This document shows, in pieces, positions 1-10,050 of a stretch of 64,000 nucleotides of DNA (the stretch's first letter is position 1; each line of letters starts with the position of its first letter). This stretch comes from Pusillimonas minor (GTDB lineage: Bacteria > Pseudomonadota > Gammaproteobacteria > Burkholderiales > Burkholderiaceae_B), in contig NZ_JACJUU010000003.1 of assembly GCF_014237865.1 (NCBI RefSeq), positions 62,001 to 126,000 of the forward strand, read 5' to 3'. The notes beneath the pieces were generated by a model. That model made no database searches and was not told the DNA's origin. It saw only the letters and a program-made list of their open reading frames with translations. The position numbers and the translations under genes are program-made.

Positions 1-1044
1 GCAGTCGACTTGCCCAGCGGGCTTGACGGCAGCACGGGCAGGGCGCAAGGGGTGGCGGCCCGTGCCGACCTGACCGTCACTTTTTTCCGGAAAAAGCCTG
101 CCCACGTACTGTTTCCGGGCCGGGGGTTGTGCGGCGATATTGCGCTGGCCGACATCGGCATTCCCTCTGAAGTTCTCGACACGATCGCACCGGCCGCTTT
201 CGAGAACAGCCCTGTGCTTTGGCAACGCCATTTTCCCTGGCCGTCGCTTGAAGGACATAAGTACCATCGCGGGCATGTGCTGGTCGTAGGCGGGCAGACG
301 ATGACAGGTGCGGCCCGCTTGTCGGCGCGCGCGGCGGCCCGTGTCGGGGCCGGGTTGGTGACTGTCGCCGCCCCGGTGTTTGCATGGCCGGTGTATGCGG
401 CTGCCCTCGAGGGCATTATGGTGACGCCGTTTACCGATATGGGCAGCTTGCACGATATATTCAGCGACAGTCGAAAAAACGTGCTGGTCATTGGCCCCGG
501 CGCCGGCGTTGGCGGGCAAACCCGCGAGCAAGTGTTGGGGGCTTTGGCGACGGGTCGGCGTCTGGTGCTCGACGCCGACGCCATTACGTCATTTGCCGCA
601 CAGCCTCAGTCGTTGTTGTCGGCACTGCATCACGAGTGCGTGTTGACCCCGCACGAAGGCGAGTTTGTGCGGCTGTTTGGCACGGATGACGCCGATAAAC
701 TGACGCGGGCCCGCGAGGCCGCCCAGCGTTCGGGGGCCGTGGTTGTGCTGAAAGGGGCCGACACCGTCATTGCCGCACCCGATGGCCAGGCCGTGGTTAA
801 TACCAACGCCCCGGCCTTTTTGGCCACAGGCGGTACGGGTGATGTTTTGACGGGTTTGATTGCAGGCCTGATGGCGCAGGGGATGTCGCCGTTTTGGGCC
901 GCGTGTGCGGCCACTTGGGTGCATGCCGAAGCGGCAACCCGATTTGGCCCCGGGCTGGTGTCTGACGATTTGCCGGGGCTGGTGCCCGGCGTGCTGCGCG
1001 CGCTTTATGGCGATGCCGGCCACGATGGCCGGCATACGGGTTAG
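1..1044 (+). CDS. nnrD: NAD(P)HX epimerase/dehydratase, truncated at the left edge
   Basis: This repairs hydrated NAD(P)H (NADHX) by ADP- or ATP-dependent dehydration. The reading frame is open from base 1, and its first residues (VDLPSGLD, then a TVTF segment) match the end of the NnrE epimerase domain, so the real start lies before the window and the protein is an NnrE-NnrD (YjeF type) fusion. From about residue 75 the NnrD kinase-like domain follows: HRGHVLVVGG, a GPGAG loop, LTPHEGEF, a KGADT motif and the TGGTGDVLTG phosphate loop near the C terminus. The downstream gene is convergent and only 8 bases away. The family assignment is firm; the N-terminal half cannot be judged. Confidence 0.93.
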   Translation, partial: AVDLPSGLDGSTGRAQGVAARADLTVTFFRKKPAHVLFPGRGLCGDIALADIGIPSEVLDTIAPAAFENSPVLWQRHFPWPSLEGHKYHRGHVLVVGGQTMTGAARLSARAAARVGAGLVTVAAPVFAWPVYAAALEGIMVTPFTDMGSLHDIFSDSRKNVLVIGPGAGVGGQTREQVLGALATGRRLVLDADAITSFAAQPQSLLSALHHECVLTPHEGEFVRLFGTDDADKLTRAREAAQRSGAVVVLKGADTVIAAPDGQAVVNTNAPAFLATGGTGDVLTGLIAGLMAQGMSPFWAACAATWVHAEAATRFGPGLVSDDLPGLVPGVLRALYGDAGHDGRHTG

Positions 1045-1052
1045 GCGGGCAA

Positions 1053-1883
1053 TTAGTGGGAAAACAAAATGGGCACTGTCATGGAGTCGAGCAAGGTTTT
1101 TGAGGTGCCCCCCAGCATCCATTCGCGTGCGCGACTGCGGTTATAGGCGCCCATGACAATCAGGTCGGAACCGTGATCGCTGGCGGCGTTCAAAATGGTG
1201 TTGCCAATGCCTGCGTCAGCACTGTCCAGACGTACGCGCCGGGGCTTGACATACCCCTTCGAAACGCAATAGGCCTCGATGTCTTCTTCGTGAACATCTT
1301 GCGACACCAGACGGTTCGATCGTTCGTCGATGCTGACGATGACGATTTCTTTGGCGTTGGCCAAAATGGGTGCAGCGTCGGCAAACGCACGGGCGGCGCG
1401 ACGACCGTGATCCCAACACACCAAAATGCGTGAACCCACCGGGTGCTGTTCGCCGATATAGGGCACCATAAGCACAGGCCGGCCCGCCGACGTAATGACG
1501 GCTTCGGCAATACTGGGGCGGACGCTGGAGGTTTGCTTGACGGTTTGGCTCATGACCACCAGGTCGCAGTACCGCGCATGCAAGGCCAGAACGTCTTCAG
1601 ACAGACCTTTGGGGTTGCGCCAGATGGCCTTGACACCGGCGGCGGCCGCCTGGTCTTCGAACAGCGCTTTCATTTCGTCGCGCTCTTGTGCCAAATGGGC
1701 GGTCATCATCTGGCTGACTTCGCGAGGAATGAGGCTGCCGTCGCGCAGGTAGTCGGAGGGCTCCGGGCTGGGGTAGACACCGACGACTTCGGCATTGTGC
1801 GTTTTGGCCAGCCGCAACGTGGTTTCAAGGCGGCGAACCTGGTTGTTGTCTTTGGTAAGATCAATAGCGATACGTCCCAGCAT
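1053..1883 (-). CDS. Universal stress protein, UspA family (two tandem domains)
   Basis: A 276-residue cytoplasmic protein with two Usp folds. The C-terminal repeat keeps an ATP-binding signature of the type G-x2-x-x9-G-(S/T): it begins at VMGAYNRS and ends in LGGTSK. The N-terminal repeat (residues 1-140) is degenerate in that loop, as is usual for tandem Usp proteins. The ATG at 1881-1883 is the natural start. The gene is convergent with the NAD(P)HX repair gene and divergent from the HAD gene, so it is probably transcribed alone. The family suggests a role in stress survival; the specific role cannot be read from the sequence. Confidence 0.88.
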   Translation of the reverse strand: MLGRIAIDLTKDNNQVRRLETTLRLAKTHNAEVVGVYPSPEPSDYLRDGSLIPREVSQMMTAHLAQERDEMKALFEDQAAAAGVKAIWRNPKGLSEDVLALHARYCDLVVMSQTVKQTSSVRPSIAEAVITSAGRPVLMVPYIGEQHPVGSRILVCWDHGRRAARAFADAAPILANAKEIVIVSIDERSNRLVSQDVHEEDIEAYCVSKGYVKPRRVRLDSADAGIGNTILNAASDHGSDLIVMGAYNRSRAREWMLGGTSKTLLDSMTVPILFSH

Positions 1884-2002
1884 GCGCGTCTCCTGACGGG
1901 TTATAAAGTGGGTTGGACTCCGGTTTTTGTTAATTTTGATTCTAAATACGAAAACCGGCCATAAGCTTGATTAAACGCAAAGTTCGTAGCGCTAAAAATA
2001 TT

Positions 2003-2851
2003 ATGTCCGATGTCATTGCCCTGGTTTTTGATTTTGACGATACCCTTGCCCCCGACAGCACCAGCGGGTTTTTAACCGAAATGGGTGTCGATGCGGGCCA
2101 GTTCTGGTCCGACCGGGTCGGACCCTTGCTCGACCACCACGACTGGGACCCGGTGCCGGCTTATCTTCACGAAATGATCGAGCTGTCAAAGTCGCAAAAA
2201 CACGGGCTCATCACCCAAGAACGGCTGCAGGCCTGGGGCCAGCGTTTGCCCTTGCACGACGGCGTCACCACACTGTTCGACCGCTTGCGTCGTCATGTTC
2301 GGCAAGCGCACCCGCAAGTGCAGCTCGAGTTCTATCTTATTTCCAGCGGCATCGGCGATGTCGTTCGCCATACGCCTATTGCCCACGAATTCACCGATAT
2401 CTGGGCGTCAGAATTTATCTACGGCCCCGATGGTGGTATTCATTTTCCGCGTCGTATTGTCAGCTTTACCGACAAAACCCGTTATCTGTTTCATATTCAA
2501 AAGGGTATTGTCGGGGCCGCGTCGCGCAAAAAGCCTTTCGAAGTTAATCGAAAGGTCGATCAAGACAAGCTGCGCATCCCCTTCCAGCAAATGATTTTCA
2601 TCGGTGATGGCTATACCGACATTCCGTGTTTTTCGCTGGTGCGTAAATCGGGCGGTGTGGCGTTTGGCGTCTGGGACCGAAAACACCGCGAAAAGCGCAG
2701 CCGGGCCTGGGGCTTTATCCAGGAAGGGCGGGTGTCGAACCTGAATCAGGCGCGTTACGACGAAGATGCCGAGCTTTATCAATGGCTTGAAGAGGCTGTA
2801 GAAAGCCTGGCCGGGCGCATTACGCTCAATTCGCGTATGTATGTGGGCTAA
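2003..2851 (+). CDS. HAD-superfamily hydrolase
   Basis: A phosphatase-like protein of 282 residues. HAD motif I is FDFDDT near the N terminus (the first Asp is the predicted nucleophile), motif II lies around LISSG, and motif III/IV is FIGDGYTDIPC at about residue 200. The ATG at 2003 places motif I about 9 residues in, which is typical; an upstream TTG at 1967 would add 12 residues with no family support. A large cap insertion lies between motifs I and II. The stop is 6 bases before tadA, so the two are probably cotranscribed. The substrate is unknown. Confidence 0.85.
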   Translation: MSDVIALVFDFDDTLAPDSTSGFLTEMGVDAGQFWSDRVGPLLDHHDWDPVPAYLHEMIELSKSQKHGLITQERLQAWGQRLPLHDGVTTLFDRLRRHVRQAHPQVQLEFYLISSGIGDVVRHTPIAHEFTDIWASEFIYGPDGGIHFPRRIVSFTDKTRYLFHIQKGIVGAASRKKPFEVNRKVDQDKLRIPFQQMIFIGDGYTDIPCFSLVRKSGGVAFGVWDRKHREKRSRAWGFIQEGRVSNLNQARYDEDAELYQWLEEAVESLAGRITLNSRMYVG

Positions 2852-3505
<654 letters not shown>

Positions 3506-3516
3506 ACTGTTTGTCT

Positions 3517-3562
3517 CACTGCTTTGGCGTCGCGTTACTTCTGTCGCGTCGTCAAAGCAGTG
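3517..3562. repeat. Long imperfect inverted repeat between tadA and ldcA
   Basis: Perfect 10-base arms (3517-3526 and 3553-3562) continue inward as G-T, C-G and G-C pairs, one T-T mismatch, then four more GC pairs, leaving a loop of about 10 bases. No T-run follows directly; a short one appears at 3574-3578. It could be a terminator with a displaced U-tract, an mRNA barrier, or a remnant of a small repeat. The structure is read directly; the role is inferred. Confidence 0.6.
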
Positions 3563-3596
3563 CCATTTCAGCCCTTTTTAGGTTTGCCCCCAATCC

Positions 3597-4556
3597 ATGT
3601 CAGTTCAAGCCTCTGCCGTGCACGACCATCACCATGATCACGACCACCATCACGACCACTGCCAGCCTGCACCCGACGGCATCTACCTGATTTCGCCATC
3701 GGGTGCAGTTTCCGATCCGGCGGCTGTCGATCTGGCGTGTCAGCGCTTGCAGGCCATGGGTTTTAAAACCACGGTCGATCGCACCGCGCTGGCCGTACAC
3801 GAGCGCTTTGCCGGTACCGATAAACAGCGCCTGGCAGGTATCAACCGCGCGCTTAAACAAAAGCATCCTGTTGTCATGGCCACGCGCGGGGGGTACGGGC
3901 TAAGCCGCCTGTTGCCGTTAATCGACTGGGCCGCTGTGGCACAAAGCGGCAAGCAGTTTGTGGGGCTAAGCGATTTCACACTCTTCAACCTGGCCTTGTT
4001 GGCCAAAACGGGCGCCCAAAGTTTTTCGGGGCCGATGGCTGTGGGTGACTTCGGCGCTAAAAAGCTCGACGACCTGACGGCTGCATTGTTTACCGAGGCG
4101 TTGAGCGGGGAGCTAGAAATTCTTAGCTTCGAATCGCCTGACGCCGACAAGGTCGATGCACGGGGCGTGTTGTGGGGCGGTAATCTGGCCATGGTGGCGG
4201 CGTTGGTGGGCACGCCTTACATGCCCGACATTGACGGCGGCATTTTGTTTCTTGAAGACGTGGCCGAGCACCCGTACCGGGTCGAACGCATGCTGAACCA
4301 GCTGTGGCAGGCCGGTATTCTGGGCCGTCAAAAAGCCATTGTGCTGGGGCACTTTACCGATTACAAACTGGCTAAAAACGACAATGGCTTCGACATGGCC
4401 AGTGTCATCAAGTGGTTGCGTTCCACCGTTAAAGTACCCGTGGTTACTGGGCTGCCGTATGGCCATGTGCGGGTCAAGGCGACTTTGCCCGTGGGTAAGC
4501 CGGTGGGTATCGCCACCGAAAAAGGCATGGCTTATCTGGTGCTCGACGAGCATTAG
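3597..4556 (+). CDS. ldcA: LD-carboxypeptidase (peptidase family S66)
   Basis: It removes the terminal D-Ala from murein tetrapeptides during peptidoglycan recycling in the cytoplasm. Family S66 landmarks: RGGYG near residue 100, the GLSDFT motif holding the predicted nucleophilic Ser near 124, LEDVAEHPYR carrying the Glu, and LPYGH carrying the catalytic His. It has 319 residues, normal for the family. The first 20 residues are unusual: after MSVQASAV comes a dense His/Asp run (HDHHHDHDHHHDHC) resembling a metal-binding tag, which is not part of the S66 fold. There is no signal peptide. A weak terminator overlaps the stop codon. Confidence 0.93.
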   Translation: MSVQASAVHDHHHDHDHHHDHCQPAPDGIYLISPSGAVSDPAAVDLACQRLQAMGFKTTVDRTALAVHERFAGTDKQRLAGINRALKQKHPVVMATRGGYGLSRLLPLIDWAAVAQSGKQFVGLSDFTLFNLALLAKTGAQSFSGPMAVGDFGAKKLDDLTAALFTEALSGELEILSFESPDADKVDARGVLWGGNLAMVAALVGTPYMPDIDGGILFLEDVAEHPYRVERMLNQLWQAGILGRQKAIVLGHFTDYKLAKNDNGFDMASVIKWLRSTVKVPVVTGLPYGHVRVKATLPVGKPVGIATEKGMAYLVLDEH

Positions 4557-4590
4557 GGTAAACTACGGGGTTACCCTTAATTTTTGTTTA
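4555..4590 (+). terminator. Probable intrinsic terminator after ldcA
   Basis: A 7-bp stem (4555-4561 with 4571-4577) overlaps the stop codon and is followed by an AT-rich stretch with five consecutive Ts. The stem holds only three GC pairs, so strength is uncertain. Confidence 0.45.
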
Positions 4591-4654
4591 GTGATGGCGG
4601 GTTACGCGTTGCGTGGCCCGTCCGGTCAACCCTGTTTTTGGTGATACGTTTTAA

Positions 4655-6256
4655 GTGATTTCTACCGCTAATCTTACGATCCAGTTTGGTCCCAAGCCCC
4701 TATTTGAAAACGTCAGCGTCAAGTTTGGCGAGGGCAACCGCTACGGTCTGATCGGGGCCAACGGTTCCGGCAAGTCGACCTTCATGAAAATCATCGGCGG
4801 AGACCTCGAACCTTCGTCGGGTAACGTATCGCTCGAACCTGGCGTGCGTCTGGGCAAATTGCGTCAAGACCAGTTCGCCTACGAAGATATCCGGGTGCTC
4901 GACGTGGTCTTGATGGGTCATGCCGAAATGTGGGATGTCATGGCAAGGCGCGACGCCATTTATGCCAACCCCGAGGCCACCGAAGACGACTACATGGAAG
5001 CGGCCAACCTCGAGGCCAAGTTTGCCGAGTACGACGGCTATACCGCCGAGGCCCGTGCCGGCGAGTTGCTGCTGGGCCTGGAAATCCCGGTCGAACAGCA
5101 CAACCTGCCCATGCGCGAAATTGCTCCGGGCTGGAAGCTGCGCATATTGCTGGCGCAGGCGTTGTTCTCGAATCCCGATGTCCTGTTGCTCGACGAACCC
5201 ACCAACAACCTCGATATCAATACGATTCGCTGGCTGGAAAACGTGCTGAACAGCTATCAAAGCACGATGATCATCATCAGTCACGACCGTCACTTCCTGA
5301 ACCAGGTGTGTACGCACATGGCCGACCTCGACTACCGCGAACTGCGCGTGTATCCGGGTAACTACGACGATTACATGCTGGCCGCAGCCCAGGCCCGCGA
5401 GCGCGTCAGTGCGGTTAATGCCAAAGCCAAAGAGCGTGTCGCCGAACTGCAAGACTTTGTGCGCCGTTTTGCCGCTAACAAGTCCAAGTCGCGTCAGGCG
5501 ACGTCGCGGTTAAAGCAAATCGACCGCATCAGGGCCGACACCATCGAGGTCAAGCCGTCCTCGCGCCAGAATCCGTATATTCGTTTCGAGCAAAAGAAAG
5601 TCATGCATCGTCTTGCCGTGACTATCGAAAGTATTTCCAAAGCCTACGATCATCCCGTGATCCGGCCTTACTCGGCGATGGTCGAGGCCGGCGAGAAAAT
5701 CGCGATTATCGGGGCCAACGGTGTCGGTAAAACGACTTTGCTGCGCATGCTGGCCGGCGATCTGGCCCCCGACGCGGGCAGTATCAAGTGGTCCGAAAAC
5801 GCCGACCTGGGTTACATGGCCCAAGACGTTTCCGATCAGTTCCAGTCCGACGACAACCTTTTCGACTGGATGGCTAATTTCCGTCAGCCCGGCGACGACG
5901 ACCAGGCCATGCGTTCGGTGTTGGGGCGCTTGCTGTTTTCTGCCGACGACATCGTCAAGGCGGTCAAGGTATTATCGGGCGGCGAGAAAAACCGCATGAG
6001 TTTCGGCCGCCTGATGCTGGGCCGGCACAACGTTATGCTGCTCGACGAGCCTACCAACCACCTCGATATGGAATCCATCGAGTCATTGCAGTACGCCCTC
6101 GAGAAGTACGAAGGCACACTGTTCTTTGTCTCGCACGACCGCGAGTTCGTTTCGGGCCTGGCCACACGCATTCTCGAAATCCAGCACGACGGCCAGGTTG
6201 TGGACTACGCCGGCGGTTACGACGACTACCTGGCTTCGCGGGGCATCGAGGGCTAA
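4655..6256 (+). CDS. ybiT: ABC-F family ATPase, YbiT type
   Basis: A soluble protein of 533 residues with two ABC ATPase domains and no membrane segments, of the ribosome-associated ABC-F translation factor group. Walker A motifs are GANGSGKST (near residue 35) and GANGVGKTT (near 355). Walker B motifs read [11 protein letters not shown] and [10 protein letters not shown], and the second signature is LSGGEKNR. The linker between the domains is basic and alpha-helical ([16 protein letters not shown]). Similarity to E. coli YbiT is very close throughout. The start is GTG at 4655. It is 9 bases before the next gene, suggesting cotranscription. Confidence 0.94.
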   Translation: MISTANLTIQFGPKPLFENVSVKFGEGNRYGLIGANGSGKSTFMKIIGGDLEPSSGNVSLEPGVRLGKLRQDQFAYEDIRVLDVVLMGHAEMWDVMARRDAIYANPEATEDDYMEAANLEAKFAEYDGYTAEARAGELLLGLEIPVEQHNLPMREIAPGWKLRILLAQALFSNPDVLLLDEPTNNLDINTIRWLENVLNSYQSTMIIISHDRHFLNQVCTHMADLDYRELRVYPGNYDDYMLAAAQARERVSAVNAKAKERVAELQDFVRRFAANKSKSRQATSRLKQIDRIRADTIEVKPSSRQNPYIRFEQKKVMHRLAVTIESISKAYDHPVIRPYSAMVEAGEKIAIIGANGVGKTTLLRMLAGDLAPDAGSIKWSENADLGYMAQDVSDQFQSDDNLFDWMANFRQPGDDDQAMRSVLGRLLFSADDIVKAVKVLSGGEKNRMSFGRLMLGRHNVMLLDEPTNHLDMESIESLQYALEKYEGTLFFVSHDREFVSGLATRILEIQHDGQVVDYAGGYDDYLASRGIEG

Positions 6257-6265
6257 GCCGTTGCC

Positions 6266-6862
6266 GTGACATACACACTGGTTGCCACGGTTTCGTTTCA
6301 AGAAGAGATACGCAAAAGTCGTTTTGCAGTGTGGGCTGCGCCAGTGCAAAACGCACAAGACGCCGCCGCATTCATTGCGGCGCACAGCGACCCGGCCGCA
6401 ACGCACAACTGCTGGGCCTGGAAGGTTGGTCAGGCCTACAGGTTTAACGACGATGGCGAACCCACCGGGACAGCAGGCAAGCCCATACTGCAGGCCATAG
6501 AGGGGCAGCAACTGGACGAAGTTGCTGTGCTGGTGGTGCGCTGGTTTGGTGGCATCAAGCTGGGTACAGGCGGGTTGGTGCGGGCCTATGGCGGCGCAGC
6601 CGCCCAGTGCCTGCGTGCCGCCGAAAAAATCGAACAGGTCGAGAAAACCAGGGTGGGTTGTGCGGTGTCGTTTTCGGATATGGCCTTGGTGCAATCAAGG
6701 CTGGCGGGCTACGGTGCAGTCGTTGTTGCCGAAACATTCAACGCGCAAGGCGTGAACTGGCAACTGGATATGCCCGTTGAGCAGCTTGCTGTGTTTACTG
6801 CAGAATTTGCAAACCTGACGCGTGGGCAGGGTCGCCTTGACGTGATGACAGACCCGTCTTGA
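6266..6862 (+). CDS. YigZ/IMPACT family protein
   Basis: A 198-residue protein of the UPF0029/IMPACT family. The N-terminal domain carries the family hallmarks: HNCWAWK, FNDDGEPTGTAGKP and VVRWFGGIKLGTGGLVRAYG. The C-terminal part has the ferredoxin-like RNA-binding-type fold common in YigZ. The start is GTG at 6266 and no ATG is available nearby. The molecular function of the family in bacteria is not settled. It is followed by a strong terminator. Confidence 0.9.
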   Translation: MTYTLVATVSFQEEIRKSRFAVWAAPVQNAQDAAAFIAAHSDPAATHNCWAWKVGQAYRFNDDGEPTGTAGKPILQAIEGQQLDEVAVLVVRWFGGIKLGTGGLVRAYGGAAAQCLRAAEKIEQVEKTRVGCAVSFSDMALVQSRLAGYGAVVVAETFNAQGVNWQLDMPVEQLAVFTAEFANLTRGQGRLDVMTDPS

Positions 6863-6922
6863 CGTGGTGATTGACCCGCCTGCACAGGGCGGTTACCCAA
6901 GCCGCGAACCTGTTCCCTTATA

Positions 6923-6957
6923 AACAAAACGCGCCCGGTAAACAGGCGCGTTTTGTT
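6923..6957. terminator. Bidirectional intrinsic terminator
   Basis: A 13-bp perfect stem (6923-6935 with 6945-6957) with an A/T-rich base serves both the YigZ-type gene and the convergent thioredoxin gene. Two smaller hairpins follow on the plus strand, each ending in a T-run: 6964-6977, and a GAAA-tetraloop hairpin at 6994-7005. Confidence 0.85.
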
Positions 6958-7008
6958 GTTGCGGCCCCGGTAGGGGCGTTTTTACTGCTGGCTGCCCGAA
7001 AGGGCTTT

Positions 7009-7386
7009 TTACTGGCCTTGCTGTTGCTGTTGTTGCGCGGCGATGTCTGCATGCACCTGCGCCATATCAATACTTTTAACCTGGGTGACCAGTTCTTCAA
7101 GCTGGCTGGCCGACAGGGCACCCGGTTGGTTGAACAGCAATACCTGCTCGCGGAACACCATGAGTGTTGGAATAGAGCGGATGCCCAGGGCGCCGGCCAG
7201 TTCTTCCTGGTCTTCGGTGTTGACCTTGGCAAAGGTGATGTCGTCGTGCTGCGAAGCGACTTTTTCGAATACCGGCGAGAAGCTGCGGCAGGGGCCGCAC
7301 CAGGGGGCCCAGAAGTCGACAATAAGCGGTTTGTCGTCGAGGACGGCAGCCTGGAAGGTGTCTTTGGTCAGTTCGATCGTGCTCAT
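7009..7386 (-). CDS. Thioredoxin
   Basis: A cytoplasmic dithiol-disulfide oxidoreductase of 125 residues. The active site is WCGPC with C30 and C33, and the cis-proline loop is RSIPTLMVF. The N terminus (MSTIELTKDTF) is of standard thioredoxin type, without the zinc-binding extension of TrxC. The C terminus has an extra tail of about 20 residues ending in a run of six glutamines. An intrinsic-terminator-like hairpin lies only about 15 bases upstream of the ATG. Confidence 0.9.
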   Translation of the reverse strand: MSTIELTKDTFQAAVLDDKPLIVDFWAPWCGPCRSFSPVFEKVASQHDDITFAKVNTEDQEELAGALGIRSIPTLMVFREQVLLFNQPGALSASQLEELVTQVKSIDMAQVHADIAAQQQQQQGQ

Positions 7387-7400
7387 GTGGGCTCCCGAAA

Positions 7401-7426
7401 TAAAAAAGCGGCTGTTGAAGCCGCTT
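7401..7426 (-). terminator. Intrinsic terminator in the thioredoxin leader / after the permease gene
   Basis: A 7-bp GC-rich stem (7406-7412 with 7420-7426) with a 7-base loop is followed, reading the minus strand, by a run of six Us. It would end the permease transcript. Because the thioredoxin ATG is at 7386, any thioredoxin mRNA starting upstream must read through it. Confidence 0.75.
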
Positions 7427-7484
7427 GTGAGTTTTGCTAGTGATTACCAGTGTACTGGTTTATGTTTTTTATTGCACGTTGGCC

Positions 7485-8780
7485 TTAGTGCCCGCCGAAG
7501 TAGGCGTACTTAATAACAAACAACACACCCACAATGAAAGTGGCGGGGTGGATTTGCTTGATACGGCCGGTGATGATTTTAAGTACGACGTAGCTGATGA
7601 AGCCGAAGGCCAGGCCGTTGGCAATAGAGTACGTGAACGGCATGGCGACTGCGGTCAGTGCGGCCGGAGTAGCTTCGGTGGCATCGTGCCAGTCGATTTC
7701 GGCGACTTCGCGCAGCATCAGGCCAGCCACGTAAAGCAGGGCGGGTGCGGTAGCGTAAGCAGGTACCGAGCCGGCCAATGGGGCCAGGAACAGGGCCAGT
7801 ACAAACAACACGGCAACGGTCAGGGCGGTAAGACCGGTACGGCCGCCGGCCTGTACACCCGAGGTGCTTTCGATGTAGGCGGTGGTGCTGCTGGTACCGA
7901 GCATAGAACCTGCAACAATGGCGGTACTGTCGGCAAACAGGGCGCGACCCAGGCGGTTGGGCTTGCCTTCAGGCATCAGGTTGGCCCGCTTGGCAACACC
8001 GATCATGGTGCCGGTGGCGTCGAAGACTTCGACCAGGACCAGAACCAGAATGACGTGGACAAAGCCAAAGCTTAATGCGCCCATGACGTCGAGTTGCATG
8101 AAGGTAGGTGCCAGGCTTGGTGGTGCCGAGAATACGCCGCCAAACTGCTGGTGGCCCATGATGATGGACAGGATGGTGATGGCCAGGATGCCGATCAGGA
8201 TGGCGCCACGTACCTTGAGGGCGTCGAGGGCGGCAATGATGAACAAGCCCAGGATGGCGTAAAGGGTAGACGGGGCTGTCAAATCGCCCAGTGCAACCAG
8301 CGTGGCTTCGTTACCGACAACAACGCCAGAGCTCTTCAGGGCGATGATGGCCAAGAAAAGGCCAATACCGGCCACAATAGCCGAGCGCAGCGACTTGGGG
8401 ATGCCTTCGACAATCCAGGTACGTACGCCGGTGACGGTAAGAATCAGGAAGATGATCCCTGAAATGAACACCGCACCCAGCGCTTGTTGCCACGAATAGC
8501 CCATGGCGCCGACAACCGTAAAGGCGAAGAAGGCGTTTAGCCCCATGCCCGGTGCCATACCAACAGGCCAGTTGGCCACAAATGCCATAATTAATGTACC
8601 AATGGCTGCAGCCAGGCAGGTAGCGACAAAAATGGCGCCGCTATCCATGCCGGTGGTCGACAGAATGGCCGGGTTTACAAAGATAATGTAGGCCATCGTA
8701 AGAAACGTCGTCACACCCGCTAAAATCTCGGTGCGTACGTTGGTACCGTGTTCTTGCAGCTTAAACAGGTTTTCAAGCAT
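7485..8780 (-). CDS. NCS2-type guanine/hypoxanthine permease
   Basis: A proton-coupled purine-base importer of the AzgA/PbuG branch, in the inner membrane. It has 431 residues and about a dozen hydrophobic segments. Typical family motifs are TFLTMAYIIFVNP near residue 30, NWPVGMAPGMGLNAFF near 75, FVHVILVLVLVEVFDATGT, and the GTSSTTAYIESTSG motif of the binding core. The start is ATG at 8780. The gene is divergent from tsaD across a 160-base AT-rich gap. The exact base preference cannot be told from the sequence. Confidence 0.9.
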   Translation of the reverse strand: MLENLFKLQEHGTNVRTEILAGVTTFLTMAYIIFVNPAILSTTGMDSGAIFVATCLAAAIGTLIMAFVANWPVGMAPGMGLNAFFAFTVVGAMGYSWQQALGAVFISGIIFLILTVTGVRTWIVEGIPKSLRSAIVAGIGLFLAIIALKSSGVVVGNEATLVALGDLTAPSTLYAILGLFIIAALDALKVRGAILIGILAITILSIIMGHQQFGGVFSAPPSLAPTFMQLDVMGALSFGFVHVILVLVLVEVFDATGTMIGVAKRANLMPEGKPNRLGRALFADSTAIVAGSMLGTSSTTAYIESTSGVQAGGRTGLTALTVAVLFVLALFLAPLAGSVPAYATAPALLYVAGLMLREVAEIDWHDATEATPAALTAVAMPFTYSIANGLAFGFISYVVLKIITGRIKQIHPATFIVGVLFVIKYAYFGGH

Positions 8781-8940
8781 ACAGCGCCCTCCCTAGGCAA
8801 TGAATTATTTCAAGTTTGAATATTAGGTAGTACGACGGTGCAATTCTAAGCCGTATTTTCCCTGTGCAGTATTAATTTCAGACCGTAATTACCCGCATAT
8901 TTATTAGGTTTCCAGCGATTTTGTCCGACATTGTGCCCAC

Positions 8941-9972
8941 ATGATTATTCTTGGTTATGAAAGTTCCTGCGACGAGACCGGTGTCGCGTTGGTATGTACC
9001 GAACGCGGCTTGTTGTCGCATGCGTTGCACAGTCAAGTCAAAATGCACCAAGAGTACGGCGGGGTGGTGCCCGAACTGGCATCGCGCGATCACATCCAGC
9101 GGGTGCTGCCATTAACCGCCGAAACGCTGGCGGCGGCCGGCATGCAGCTGGCCGATGTCGACGCCGTAGCCTATACCGCAGGCCCGGGGTTGGCCGGCGC
9201 CTTGTTGGTGGGCGCCAGTGTGGCGCAGTCCATCGCCTGGTCGTTGGGCCGTCCGGCTATTCCGGTGCATCACCTCGAGGGGCACTTGTTGTCGCCGTTG
9301 CTGGCCAACCCCACGCCTGCTTTTCCTTTTGTGGCCCTGCTGGTTTCTGGCGGGCATACCCAGCTTATGCGGGTTGACGGGGTAGGGCGCTATGCCTTGT
9401 TGGGCGAAACACTCGATGACGCGGCCGGGGAGGCATTCGACAAGTCTGCCAAATTAATGGGCCTGGGATACCCGGGTGGGCCGGCTCTGTCGAAGCTGGC
9501 CGAACAAGGCGACCCTACTGTTTACGATTTGCCGCGCCCCATGCTGCATAGCGGCGATCTCGATTTCAGCTTCAGTGGTTTGAAAACTGCCGTGCTGACC
9601 CGAATGAAGTCGTTTGATGTTAACGGCGGAGCGGCGTTCGAAACGGCCAAGGCCAACCTGGCAGCGGCCACCGAGGCCGCCATTGTCGATGTGCTGGCCG
9701 CCAAATCGCTGAAGGCCATGAAACAGACCGGGCTAAAGCGCCTGGTGGTCGCCGGTGGCGTGGGCGCCAACCGGCACTTGCGACAGCATCTGGAAACCGA
9801 AATGGCGCGTCGTGGCGGCGAGGTGTTTTTCCCGCCGTTATCGTTATGTACCGATAATGGCGCCATGATTGCGTTTGCGGCCGCACAGCGGGTAAATGCC
9901 GGTCTGGTCGATTTATCGACTTCGTCTCATGCGTTTACCGTCAGGCCGCGTTGGGGGTTGCACGATATTTAG
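8941..9972 (+). CDS. tsaD: tRNA N6-threonylcarbamoyladenosine transferase
   Basis: It transfers the threonylcarbamoyl group to A37 of ANN-decoding tRNAs together with TsaB and TsaE. It has 343 residues with an ASKHA fold. Landmarks are [10 protein letters not shown] at the N terminus, the metal-binding HLEGH near residue 112, [27 protein letters not shown], and DNGAMIAFA near the C terminus. The start is ATG at 8941. It is transcribed alone between the divergent permease and the convergent plsY. Confidence 0.97.
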   Translation: MIILGYESSCDETGVALVCTERGLLSHALHSQVKMHQEYGGVVPELASRDHIQRVLPLTAETLAAAGMQLADVDAVAYTAGPGLAGALLVGASVAQSIAWSLGRPAIPVHHLEGHLLSPLLANPTPAFPFVALLVSGGHTQLMRVDGVGRYALLGETLDDAAGEAFDKSAKLMGLGYPGGPALSKLAEQGDPTVYDLPRPMLHSGDLDFSFSGLKTAVLTRMKSFDVNGGAAFETAKANLAAATEAAIVDVLAAKSLKAMKQTGLKRLVVAGGVGANRHLRQHLETEMARRGGEVFFPPLSLCTDNGAMIAFAAAQRVNAGLVDLSTSSHAFTVRPRWGLHDI

Positions 9973-10016
9973 ACGTAGTCTGCCTGTAGTGCCCTTCAGT
10001 GGCAGCCCCAGGGGCA

Positions 10017-10050
10017 CGCGGCATTAAAAGCCGCGCGTTGTTCAGGTTTT
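10017..10050 (+). terminator. Possible terminator after tsaD
   Basis: A 6-bp GC stem (10017-10022 with 10030-10035) and a 7-base A-rich loop are followed after a few bases by a T-rich stretch that runs into the end of plsY. The gap before the T-run makes it a weak candidate. Confidence 0.4.

Noticed and set aside
1443-1964. A 173-codon open frame on the plus strand opposite the universal stress protein gene
   Set aside because: The opposite strand encodes a clear two-domain Usp protein; the plus-strand translation is low-complexity and matches no family.
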